From Punctularia strigosozonata HHB-11173 SS5 (taxonomy: Eukaryota; Basidiomycota; Agaricomycetes; Corticiales; Punctulariaceae), in NCBI RefSeq assembly GCF_000264995.1, contig NW_006767450.1, positions 1 to 44,726 of the forward strand: 44,726 nucleotides of DNA, written 5' to 3'. How positions within the stretch are numbered: the stretch's first letter is position 1; every line of letters starts with the position of its first letter. This document shows, one piece after another, positions 21,867-32,908 of the stretch. Below the pieces are notes generated by a model, which saw only the letters and a program-made list of their open reading frames with translations, ran no database searches and was not told the DNA's origin. The translations under genes were made by a program, and so were the position numbers.

Positions 21867-23181
21867 ATGGTCCACTCGATGTTGCGCGCTGGCGCCCTCG
21901 CGGCGATATCTGTCCACTTCGCCACTTCAACCTACGCTCTTCCGCTACCAATCGCTGCGCGACACACAGGTGCGTACCCTTTCTTATGCCACGATCGGAC
22001 ATAGCGTGCTAACGTTCCACGGGATTGCGGTCACCAGATGGTTATCGGTCTGTCGGTAGCGCTCAGCAACACTCAAAGGTCGGTGCTTCGGGTTCTTCCG
22101 GAGCGAGCATCTATTGACATCGTTGTTCCTCATAGCGAAACGTTGTGATTGCTGGAGATGTGTTGCCTGACAACCTCCTGGATGGATCATCGGCCTGCGT
22201 TGACGTGAACTGTGGCGATAGCCTCGGGATCGCGAGCCTTAGTGCCATCACCGTTTCTGAGGCTCCCGCTGCGGCACCTGCTCCGGACGTTTCAGCCGTT
22301 CGCCATCACGATAACGATACTGTAGTCATTGTTGATGGCGATCACAAGACCGTCAGGATCCCACGAAGTACGCTCTCGATGAACGCAACGACGTCAGGGA
22401 CGCTCGCACTGATGGTACGAGAAGTCGTTGGCTTTCGCGATGCGATATTCTAACTCTTTCACAGATGCCTGAAGAGGGATCTGCCGATATGACGGAAATC
22501 GCTTCGCTAGTCATCGCCTCATCCAACGATACCCCGTCCCCTTTCGTCTTGGATGCGTCTGCCGTGAACTCGACCCAATTCATGATGAACGTCCTGGATC
22601 AAAGCATGCTCGCTACCATGGGTGCCGAGCAATCACCTCTGCCCTCTGCAAAAGTCACGGTCACGCTATCCACTGCGCATCCGGATAGCGTCGAGGGCCG
22701 GGTTCTATGTACGACTTTCGACCCGGCTCCAACGTCCCCAGCACAGTTCACCATGGAAGGTTGTCTCACCGGTCCTGGATCGGGCAGCAAGAGCCAGCTC
22801 TTCTTGTTCGACCAGGAGACGGGTCAAGTCTCGCCGATGTGGCAGGGCCAGTCGGATGCCTCTGCGGCAGCCGTCGACGACGCTCCCAACGAGGATCCCG
22901 AGTTCGGCTCCAAGGACGCCTCGGACGGCAACGATATGCCGTCGATGGCGGCTGGCGTCGACCCGCTTACGCCCTTAAACAATCAGATCGCCTCCGTGAC
23001 AGATGTCGGTGACGATCTCGCTGGTTCCGAGCTGGCTATGTCGGAGTCTCCTGTGACGTTTTCCTCTACCCCGGATGTGGCTTTCTCCAGTCCAACGCCC
23101 TCGGCTGCCGCCTCCTCTACGAATGCACCTGCCGGTGCAGCACCTCAGAGCGTCATCTTCGTATTCAAACCAAGTGACTGA
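21867..23181 (+). CDS. Secreted protein of unknown function (379 aa, 4 exons)
   Basis: Exons are 21867-21969, 22038-22078, 22136-22414 and 22465-23181. Introns are 68, 57 and 50 nt. The N-terminus is a clear signal peptide: MVHSMLRAGALAAISVHFAT, with likely cleavage after STYA near residue 24. The mature part starts with NVVIAGDVLPDNLLDGSSAC and two cysteines (CVDVNC). A segment TVVIVDGDHKTVRIPRSTLS follows, then SKSQLFLFDQETGQVSPMWQ and an acidic linker. A Ser/Ala/Pro-rich tail ends in SVIFVFKPSD. There are no membrane segments after the signal and no recognised domain. It is probably exported to the medium or cell wall. It converges with the pectate lyase gene. All four exons stay in phase, so the model is well constrained although the function is not. 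Confidence 0.8.
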
Positions 23182-23698
23182 TTCCACGACCCGACGTGCT
23201 AGCGCACTTCGCTACACCAAGACGCTATCGGACCGTATTTGTTTTCCAGAAAACCGTATGTGCATGCCTGTGCCTGTATTCGACCTCATGAATGCGAGTA
23301 GCTGATATTCTGGAAAACAGGACGGATCTGGTGGCGACGGCTTCCGCACCTCGACGTAGAGTGTATCCGGACCTTGTCGAATTCTGTAGCTAATTCGTAG
23401 TGATTGTTCCATTCTGATGAGAGTGAATTGAAGGAACTGGCGCTTCGAGAAGAATACGAAGTGGCGCGGCAGAAGCGTCTCGCTTTCTTGCGCCTGCTCC
23501 AGCTCAATGCTCAATTGTGCAGCTCGGAAGTATACGAAGGAAGGCCTGTCGTGCGAGCTTCTAGCATGTACTCTCTTGAAAACGTGGAACGATTGAGCGT
23601 CTAGCACGTAGAACGCCATGAACTCAGGATAACATTGCCAAATGTCACACAATGTACCCAGATATGTACCGCGTCCATCGAATGGAGCAAAGGATCAA
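23182..23698. other. Convergent 3' intergenic region
   Basis: 517 bp between the stop codons of the secreted-protein gene and the pectate lyase gene. It must hold both 3' UTRs and polyadenylation regions. A 66-codon open frame (23404-23604, +) has no supporting signal. Confidence 0.5.
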
Positions 23699-25311
23699 TC
23701 AAGGAAGAGACGTCACTATAGCAGCCCCAGCTGAAGCAGTCACGGCAGCTACGACCGCGCTTGCCGCATCAGTCCTGGAGGAGCATGAGTGATAGTTATA
23801 GCAACGTATACATGAACTTACGCGTAAGTGTATGGAACACTGGTGAGTGTTCCGACCGCGAGATCAGAATCGAGCGTGGTATCCTGGAAGATATTGTTAC
23901 GTTGGTTGGAGCTGCAACCGCGTTATCAATAGATAGACCCGCCAGAGCGGATATGAAGGCTTACAATCCACCGTTGAGGGTCGTCTCGATGGGGTCGGTG
24001 ACGTTGTTGAAGACGTTGGATTCTGGAGCATGTTGAGGAAACTCCGCTACATGACAGGCACGGAGAAATCGGAAGACCCACCGACCAAGGTTTGAGCACC
24101 GTCACGAGAGTCGATAGCAGAATCGAAGACGTTGTCAAAGTAGTTGTTGTAGATATGGCTGTGATGCATCAGATGAGTCCATGCGCACCAGCGGAAGCAA
24201 CGTCTCCCATACCCAGTACCAAAACGAATGGAGGGTGTGCGCGAATTGACGTCGAGGAACCAGTTGTGGCTGTAGCACGTAAATCATAGTCCGTGTATCC
24301 CTTGCGCGGACGGCTTACTGGTACGTGACTCTAAGGAGAGGAGAGTTAAGATATCTCGAATCATCCTCCGAATCAGTGTGACGCACGTACCGAAGATGAC
24401 CCGAGTCCTCGTCGCCGGTATTGTCAGAACCTCCAACAAGTGACGTCTTGAAGTGCTGCTGGAAAATGTTCCAAGAAACAGTGACGAAGCTGAAATGACC
24501 CGGTCAACTCCGGCTTTGACATGGTAAACATACACGCCACGTACTCGGTGCCGTGGTTCATGTCGAGCTGCCCATCGTAGAAGTCCTTGTCATGGTCCAA
24601 GTCCGAGGTGAATGTGTTATGCTAAGAAACGTTGGGGCGAAAGGTGAAACTACTATTCAGGGCATCCACGTACGTCAACCCAGATGTTGGTAGACGTTTG
24701 GAGCTCAATCAGGTCAGTTGGGTGCGGAGACTTGGACAGTTTGAGGTTGCGGAAGATGACGTTGGTTCCCTTCTTCACGCGGAAGCCTCCACCGGTGACG
24801 CCGGAGTTGCTCCCAAGTCCGATGACGGTGGTGCTGAAAAATGGGTCAGTCAACGTCACCTCCAAGGCCACCGAGTCATGCGCACTGATTTCCAACGTCG
24901 ATGGTGTCTCCATCTAGCATCATAAATTGCGCGATTAAGTGTTGCTCGATGAGGATCTGCTACGGTGCCTACCGCCAGTGATAATGCCAGATACCTGAAC
25001 GATTTTCGGCGTAGCGCCTGTGACAGCACTACGCAAATCTGCCAGCGACGTGACGCTGTGTGTTTGTGAATAAAAATCCCGCGGGTCATGGTCGAGGCCA
25101 TCTTACGTGGTCACTGTGCCGCCCGCACCTCCGGTAGTGCCACCATTCAACGTCGCATAACCGAAGAGTTGGTTGTCTGCTCTACATTCACCATCGCACT
25201 TCAATAACGTGGTGCAATATTGGACGTACCAGATACAGCTCGGCGGTCGAGGACCGTAGCAATTGCGACGGAGAGCGACACAAGGCCGAGGAAGAAGGTC
25301 GAGAACTTCAT
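23699..25311 (-). CDS. Secreted pectate lyase, family PL1 (322 aa, 13 exons)
   Basis: Exons in gene order are 25230-25311, 25107-25176, 24973-25055, 24886-24913, 24674-24833, 24545-24621, 24391-24489, 24319-24330, 24213-24269, 24082-24158, 23965-24022, 23822-23911 and 23699-23774. All introns are 47-60 nt with GT-AG ends. The enzyme cleaves polygalacturonate by Ca-dependent beta-elimination outside the cell. The signal peptide is MKFSTFFLGLVSLSVAIA. Parallel beta-helix motifs follow: TTVIGLGSNSGVTGGGFRVK, NVIFRNLKLS, WVD-HNTF at an exon joint (residues 139-145), HGTDFVTVSWN, HFKTSLVGGSD and RTPSIRFG (R214, P216, R219, the catalytic-arginine region). IYNNYFDNVFDSAIDSRDGA and NVFNNVTDPIE then lead to an Ala/Val-rich tail. 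Exon 8 is only 12 nt. The gene appears intact. Confidence 0.94.
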
Positions 25312-25360
25312 GTGAGCAACGCAGGACAAGAGGCCTACAGCGGTGATGAGTTGGTGAGAC

Positions 25361-25370
25361 CCTTTTATGC
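25361..25370 (-). promoter_or_regulatory. TATA-like element of the pectate lyase gene
   Basis: Read on the minus strand this is GCATAAAAGG, about 50 bp upstream of the ATG at 25311. Position and sequence suit a core promoter. Confidence 0.5.
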
Positions 25371-28300
25371 TCGTCACGTCGCAGCAGCCGGTATCGGTCT
25401 TGAGGGCAGGACGTGAGCCGGGCCGCTAGGATGTTCCACAGCACGCCGTCTGACGCAAGTTCCATATCATCGGTGAAAGTAGTCGACGGGCCGCCTGAAG
25501 AAGCGCGGTCACCACCGACTAGGCAAGGGTCAACGCTTCATTTGTCCGCGCCAAGCATGAACTTACGTGCGAAGGCTGGACGAGGGGCGTAATCCGAGGA
25601 CGCGTGAGGGCAAACATCGGACAGAACGTCGCGTTGGCTGTTTGACCATGGTTCCAATGCCGGCTGACCATGTAATGTATCTCGACTGGCGGCCCGGAAG
25701 GTAGCGTCAGACGTAAGAAGATCTGAGTTAACCTTTTTACAGTGCTTCTCGCTGATCGCATTGCCCACGAAGCCTGGCCTGCGGTGATATTTTCAGCATG
25801 TTATGTTCTCACAGACACGACAAGAACGACTTGCGATGCGGAAGCTCCACCGAGAGAGGTCGAGCGAACGGCGCCCACGAGACGGCTTTAGAGGAAGGTC
25901 ATGAGATGGCCGTACAGCCGAAGTATAACCTGCGGCTGAACATCGCATCTGTTTGTTGAGGTCGGATTTCTGGCAGACTTATACGACGCTGAGAGCGTTG
26001 TTGGGCACGGCAAAGGTGATTATTGAAGGTGTAATGCTGTCTGGGATAGGATGCACAATATCAATGTTACCGGTTGTTCTTGTTCAACGGACGGACGACC
26101 GGATCTTTTCATGAAGCATTCGTGGAGTCCATATGATCGTCCTTACCCGTTGTTACGCCGGACGAAGTCCTTAACCATCACTTCTTCTCGTCGATCCCGT
26201 GATCGTTATGGAGGACGGGCGCCTTATGGCGTGATTCCCGGGCTTGTTGCCAGTGTAATTGTGCGTGGTAGTGCATAAGCTCTTCGGCAGCCAGTCGTGA
26301 GGATTGCGTCATTCAGGTGGTAAGCAGAAGTCTCGCAAGGGAGGTTGTAGGGGGGAGAAACGAAAAGCGAATGACGATATGCCGACCTGATCCATAGTGG
26401 CTGCAGTACGTCCAATCTGACGTTCATTCAATCGTCCGTATGTGATGGCATGATGACCCGTGAGGAAAAGCTTTGCATGTTGTGATCGTGACGATACACG
26501 GTAATGATCGTATGGAGGGGTCTACGCTTAGGAGTGTGCAGTCAATCGCAACGCAAGCAATGTCCTGACAGAGTTCGTCATTACGGCCCACTATGCTATT
26601 CTTCAAGTTCTCAGGTATCTCGCACCTTTTGGCTCCAGAATACCCCCCCCCCGCGCCTCAGTTCTTGGGTTCCCATCGTGAGTATGTGGCTGAGCGATGG
26701 GTCTGATATCGAACGTCGAACCAAGCTGTTGCTTCCCCTACGTTGAGCACTGATTAGCATGCAAGAGAACGGTCCGTTATTCAAGTTGAATCTCGTTCAA
26801 GTCAAGAAAAAGAGCCTAGGAGGTTGGGCAGCGGGTGACGTGGAAGAGGATGGATCGTTGACAGATCACTTGGCGAAGTGGCAAAAGCATAGGACAATGT
26901 TGGAACCAAGGATCAAGTGGTACAGGTGGTTATATCGCCCAAGACTGGCTGTGGGCTGGGCGAAGGTCAGGCGATGAGCGTGAGAATTCACACATGACCC
27001 ATCCGCGGTGCTGGACCAATTGCATGCTGTGTGCACTGTTCGATGCGGGGGAAAGAGTTTTTGCTCCTCAATTCACTGAAAGAAAACAGAACTCCACTCT
27101 TATGAGTAGCTGAACCGACCAACAAGTGGTATTGAACACATTAACCAGCATATGTGTAACGCAGAACCCCGTGATAATGCTGCATTTTCGTAGTCTTCAC
27201 TGCTCAAGTATTACCCTCGCTCCTCCGTAAGATATATGATGCTGCGCTGGTGTTTTATGCTACAAAACGGAAGCAAATGCGACCCGCATACTTTGCTCCT
27301 GGTAGAGCCACGTCCAGAAGATGCACCGGCACAGACGAATCGGGATCAAAAGGCGGAGGAGAGTCAGTGCATCCCAGTTGATATCTTAGCGCACTACCCA
27401 TCACTCCATGCCCTGCGGTGCAGCGATGTAGATAGTGCAGAAGTCTTGGCAGTCGAGCGAGCATAAGAGGACATTTGTCACCACAGGCGTGAGCGCATCG
27501 GATGGCGCACCTAAATATGGTCGACGTGCGCAGTGAGCAGCTGAGTAAACCAGTTACCCGAACGAATTGACAGTCACGGTGAGAATCCTTGAGCTATCAG
27601 AGCCACGAGCAAGGCTGCTTTCCGGAACGTTCATGTACGGTGCGGGGGAAGTTCACGAGTGTGGTACTTGCAAGCGCGTACATAGTGTCGCCGTGGTTGG
27701 ATGCTATACTGACATGGCGATAGGTCGTCAACGGCTCGGTACGCTCCGGGCGGGCAAAGGGGCGCGGATGCAATCCGTTTCGCAGAGAGCTCACCAGCAT
27801 AGCGGGTCTAAGAGCAACACAGTGGCGGCGAACATGCGGCCGGGGCGCGCGTAACCTCAGGAAGATCCGAGTGCAGGGATGATCGTGTCTTCGGCCAGGA
27901 CTAGGCAGCAACAGTCGAGCGGCGGCTGGCAGCGGTGTCCGGGGTAGCCCACCCCATCCTCGGTGGCATCGTGGGCAGCCCAAGCAGAAAATACGACGGA
28001 ACGCCCACCGGCGTGAGACGGCGCGCCTCGTTCGCAGGTCAGGCCCGACGCGCAGTCCAGCGAAGGGCACCTTGGCGGGGGGCGTTGGAGGGCTCCGCAG
28101 CAGGAGGCGGAAAGCTGCTGCCCAAAACGGGTATCGAGGTCGGGCTCGTGTACGCCAGGAATAGACCGGGCGCAGCAAGCGGGGTTGCGTTTTCCCCCGG
28201 GTTCTGAAAAGAAGCGTGAGAAGTGGAAGTGAATCGGGGGAGAGGGCGTGCGCAAAGAGCGGGTGCGACGAGCTCGGGACGGTTTGGGTTGCCCACGCAT

Positions 28301-31300
28301 CTTGCGCGTGTGTATAGCCGCAGCGCGCTAAGAACTGGGATGAGTTGCTGACGATGTCATCGCCGGCGCTGCCGGATCTTCGCATGATCGAGATGTGGGT
28401 ATCTTTGCATAAACGCGCATCGAGACGGGCTTCGGCTGTGTAGTTACTCCGGAAGAGCCCTGAAGACCAACAAAGGGCGTGTAACGAGCTTTTTCTGGGG
28501 TCGAGATGGGTATGCCAAGAGGCCGGGATACAAGCCACGGTAGGGGTCTGAGCCGTAGGGAATGTTCATGGCGATTCGGTATCACTGCGATGTGTTGATA
28601 TACCGTTCTGAACAGCTGGCAGGGTCAGAGTTAGTCATGCATTGCGTGCATCAGAAAAGACGCCATTATACGCCAAGGTGCCTGACCTCTGGCACCTGTG
28701 TCACGACGTCACCAAATGCGCGGCTACGCACTTGGTGTTCTCGTCCACCCGTGTATCCTGGACGCTAGTGACATGAGGGGTGGTCAATAAATGAAGGGAC
28801 ACGGGGTACGCGACACCGCACGTTGTCGTGGAAGAGCCTCGATTGCGAGCCCACAAGTCACAGGTCCGGGATCACGAGTTGCTGAAGGATTCATAATCGA
28901 ACGCGTGCGATATGAGAGGAGGGTGGGGAGCATGACGGGTCAACAGTGAGAACATAGTGCCGGGCGACGATGGGACGTACGGTGGGATCCTGACAACCGA
29001 GCGTCGCTCACGGACACGGAACTTGACATCATCTCCACGCCGTACTCGATAGGCTTCGCGCATTCTCGAGAGACGCCTTGCGGGAAGGGGGGGAGAGGAT
29101 ATCCAGACCGTCTCATCGACGTCCCGGAACAAGGATCGCGATCGATAACGAAGAGGGGAGGAGAAAGCGGAAGGGAGGGGGGTATAGGTGTCATCATCGA
29201 GTGCGTCGGCGCGGAGAGGCGCGACGTCCGCGAGGCGCGAAGCCGGGCCAAAAGGAAGCGCGCTCGAGCGAAGGCAGCGAAGCACGCGCCAGGAATCACA
29301 GGTGCGGGGCGGATGGCTCGCGATCTTCCGCGATGCGGCGATGGGCGGGGTTCAAGCTGACCAGCTGACCTCTCCTACGGGCGGCTATGTACGCATAAGC
29401 ACGGAGCTGTACATGTTTATAATGCGTGCGGCCCCTCGGAGCGGCGGACGGAAAACGCGTCGCGGAAAACACGAGGCGGCACTGCGGGAAGGTTTGGGGA
29501 TAGGGGGCCGCTTCGGCCCTGTCAGGCGGGACAGGGACAGGGGAGGCCCCCAGGCGGCTTTATTTGGAAAAGCGGAAGCGGAGGCAACGCCGAACAGGCG
29601 TGTTCGAAGCAGGCTTTCCCCGGTTTTGCTACCGGGGGTTGGGTAGAGAGCACTCAGGTGCCAAGATGCGCGACACCTACGACGGATTCTTGTGCTCTGC
29701 GCAAAGGCATGAGCGGCCGTTTGACCTATTGCACGAAACACTCAATCGTCGGTTGCGTGGTCAAGACAGAGTGACAAGCAGCTTACAAGAAGCGGGAGGG
29801 AATATCGAGGCGTTCGTTGCTGCATATAACGTCCGGGGAAGGCGCGATCCCTAGCAGTCTGTACCTGGCGAACAGTGGTCGAAAGCAGTTAGCCTGTGGC
29901 GATGTCAGCACGTCGAAGGCGGAGTGAGAAACGTAGATCACGATATTGCTCAGAAAAGAGCGGCGGCATCGGAAGGGACGGTACGCGCCCAATATTTGCG
30001 GCAATCCAAGGTTCCATCGGGCGATACGTAAGGGCTCTCTGGTGGCGCAGGCTGCTTGAGCGGACCCCGATAGCAAGGAGGTCCCGCCATCCGAGAGCCG
30101 AGGTGCTAGCGCTGCTGTGCGATTCGTCTCCGATAAGGGCGAAACGATACGGTTCAGCGCTGGTACAAGTTGGCCGATCTCGCTGATCGAAAGTGGACCC
30201 CCGTGATGAGGTGCAGGGGCCGGAGCGTGCGGAATGGTCTGAATAGAGATGTGGATGGCGACCTGCAAGGGAAGGTGGAGGTGAACGCGTTGGACACTAC
30301 GTGCTGCAGGAAGGTGGCAATGTAAACTCACCGGTATGGCGCGGCCATCGCGAGGATGGGGCGGAGCCGCGCTCATCAAGTGGCCGGACGCGAGGAAGTG
30401 GAGAGTTGGCATCGAGCAACGGGGATAGCTGTTGTGACGCGTTTCGAAACCCTCGGCGTCGTGTTCTTCCCCCCCGGAAGCTCTCGAATGGTCGGGTGAC
30501 CACACTCACTGCGCGGGATGGAGTAACCGATGAACGACAAAGATGCGGCGATGTGAATGGAAGACCGAACTTTGACATGATGTGATGCAACGTCGCTCTG
30601 GCTGAGGCTGGCGCGCGGACGTTTCGTCGGGTTGCATGATGGTGCGTTCGAGGCGAATCGTTTTGAAATGCGATAGAGGCATGTTTGCTCACCAGATCGG
30701 CGTGGTCCTTTGCGCTATACCAATAATACCGCTGCACAAAGAGGCCGCCAAGCTATCGGCTTGCGGCCGCCTATGCACAGCGTACGTGCTCAGGGGAACG
30801 TTCACGGCCAAGTATCCCGTAGTTTTCGGCATCGGTTGCGGCGCGATTGCCAACGCCACGAAGGAAACTCGACGATTTTGTGAAAACAGGCGGGCTTGAC
30901 GGGGGTATATTCATCATTCCATGGATTGGATTCTCCGGGAGGCATCGGATGATGTAACACATTCGCACAGGCGAGCTAACGGAGGTACTGAGCGAAGCCG
31001 CAGCGGGTGAGTGTTATCGGGTGGGCAGGGCTGTTCCCGTACGTGGCGGGTCACGGGTCGCCTTACCAGACCGGTCAAGAGGCGAGGGCGGCGTTTCATG
31101 GATGTCAGAGGCGTGTTTGACCTTCCCTCCCAGGTTCCGCAATATTCGCCCATCGCGATTGAAATTCCAGTACAGATTACAATCGCTGCCGAGAGCAAGA
31201 ACGCCCGGCGTCTGAGCTTGCAGCTCGTGGCGATCGAAAGTCCTTTCGCGATGCAGATTATGGTTGGCGCCGGCGCAGACCAGTCGAGCCGGGTCCATTC

Positions 31301-32767
31301 CTGATGTGGTCAAGCCAACCTGTGCGACGCGCGGGTGTAACGGCGGGAAGCTGACACCAGTGACCGAGAGACAGCAAGGGGGGGCGTGTGAGGATCTGTT
31401 TTACGTGAACATGACGCGACGGTTCGAGAAGAAGGCTCCGAGCTATGAATAACGCGGCCGAGGTTTTCATGCAGAACCGAGATGGGAGCATCTTTCCAAA
31501 GGAGAGAGGACCGGGGTCAGGCCGTCGATGATCGGCGGTGGTTTGGTCGGGTCGGGTCTGTGGGCCACGGCTGCTGCGGGAGGCCAGCCAGGATGCTTAC
31601 GTGCGCCTCCTCGAGATGCGAAGGTTCTTGGGGAGGGAGCGAAATCGGGCGGAAAGGTCTCCCAAACACGGCCGCCCGGGCCAGCGGCGTACGACCACGC
31701 CGGCGAGAAAGGATCGGGAAGGGTGGTCGACGAAGTGGGCGGGTGGGCATGCGCTACCCTCGCCATGACAGCCTTGCTGTGCCGCCACCCCGGTGCCACC
31801 AGCCCCTCTCCCATCCGAAGCCCACGCAGAAACCAAGCGGAGGGGGGCGAAGAGGGGCATCCGCCGAGGATCAACCCTGATAAGGCGCGTAGCCTCGCTG
31901 GGCTCGCGCATGCGGTGCTGCGCGGCGGCGTGCCATTCGTCGGCGCTGGCGCGATTCCGGGGCGGGGCAAGCGCGGGCCGGGTAGAGCGTTAGTTCGGGG
32001 CTAGAGGCCAGGTACGGACGCTGCTGGGCGACAGCCGGCGCGGGTTTGCGGGTCCCTGTGCTGCTGGCCGTTGCTGGCAACCGTCTTTCCCTCGAGCCCT
32101 CGATATCATGGTCGGCGCAAGTGGGGCACCCGCGACGGCGGCGACGGCGGGGTAACTCAACCAGGACGTGGGAAGCAGCGGTGGCGCCCGGTGGCTCGGC
32201 GATGAGAACGGCACGGGGCCAAGCGTCGGGAAGCGGGGCTGGGCGCGTACGTCAGCAACGCGTCCTTCCGAGGAATGCCCTCCGGCGCGGCGCACGTTGG
32301 CCGACAGCCGTGACGGCGCGCGCGTAAGGCCGGAATGTATTGGCGCGCAGACGACTTGGCCTTGCCGCGCGTTTCCCTCCTCTCCTGCTTTCCCTTCCGC
32401 ACACCATCGGTGCGGCACGCTTGGCGCAGCGCGGGAAGTCGCCGCGCGCGCACAGGGGCGACGCGGAGGCGGCGTGCTACGGGCGGTGGGAGGCCCACCC
32501 CCGTGGCCCGGGGCGACTGCGCAACGCGGCGGCGCGCGGGCGTGAACCCGGGGTGGCCGGGGGCCGTCGCTTGCCATAACGGGCGTGCGCTCGTCGGCAC
32601 CGCCGGCGTGTTGTGCCTGGGGACGCGTGACACGATCGCTCCGTGTTCAAGGCCATCATCGGTTGCCCGATTCGGAATGGGGGCGAACCACCCCGCGAGG
32701 CCTGGCGTCCCGCCGAGAACCGTGAGTGGCCCATCCGGAATGATACATCGCCCGCGTGGACGCCGCA
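25371..32767. other. Gene-poor interval, about 7.4 kb, upstream of the GATA-like gene
   Basis: I could not support a gene on either strand. Long open frames (minus, about 27597-28538 and 29783-30505) are Arg/Ser/Pro-rich without domains. On the minus strand around 25540-25770 a short frame runs into a good GTAAGT donor (PRPAFAR|GTAAGT). This could be one exon of an unrecognised gene or a relic. GC content rises sharply from about 31500 towards the GATA-like gene. Confidence 0.35.
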
Positions 32768-32773
32768 TATAAG
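32768..32773 (+). promoter_or_regulatory. TATA-like box of the GATA-like gene
   Basis: TATAAG in CGCATATAAGACC, 141 bp upstream of the ATG at 32909. A C-rich leader lies between, and no earlier in-frame ATG exists. Confidence 0.5.
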
Positions 32774-32908
32774 ACCGCGCGGGGCGCGCCGCCGCCCTCG
32801 ACTGTCGCCCCCCGCCCCCGCCCGCCGCTCGTGCCCCGCCCTACCTGCCCGCCAGCGCTGACCCCTCCTCCTCCAACCACACGCCCCACCCCGCCGCCGA
32901 CGTTCGCC

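Noticed and set aside
27597-28538. 313-codon minus-strand open frame
   Set aside because: Low-complexity Arg/Pro/Leu composition, no recognisable fold, and competing open frames in the same interval.
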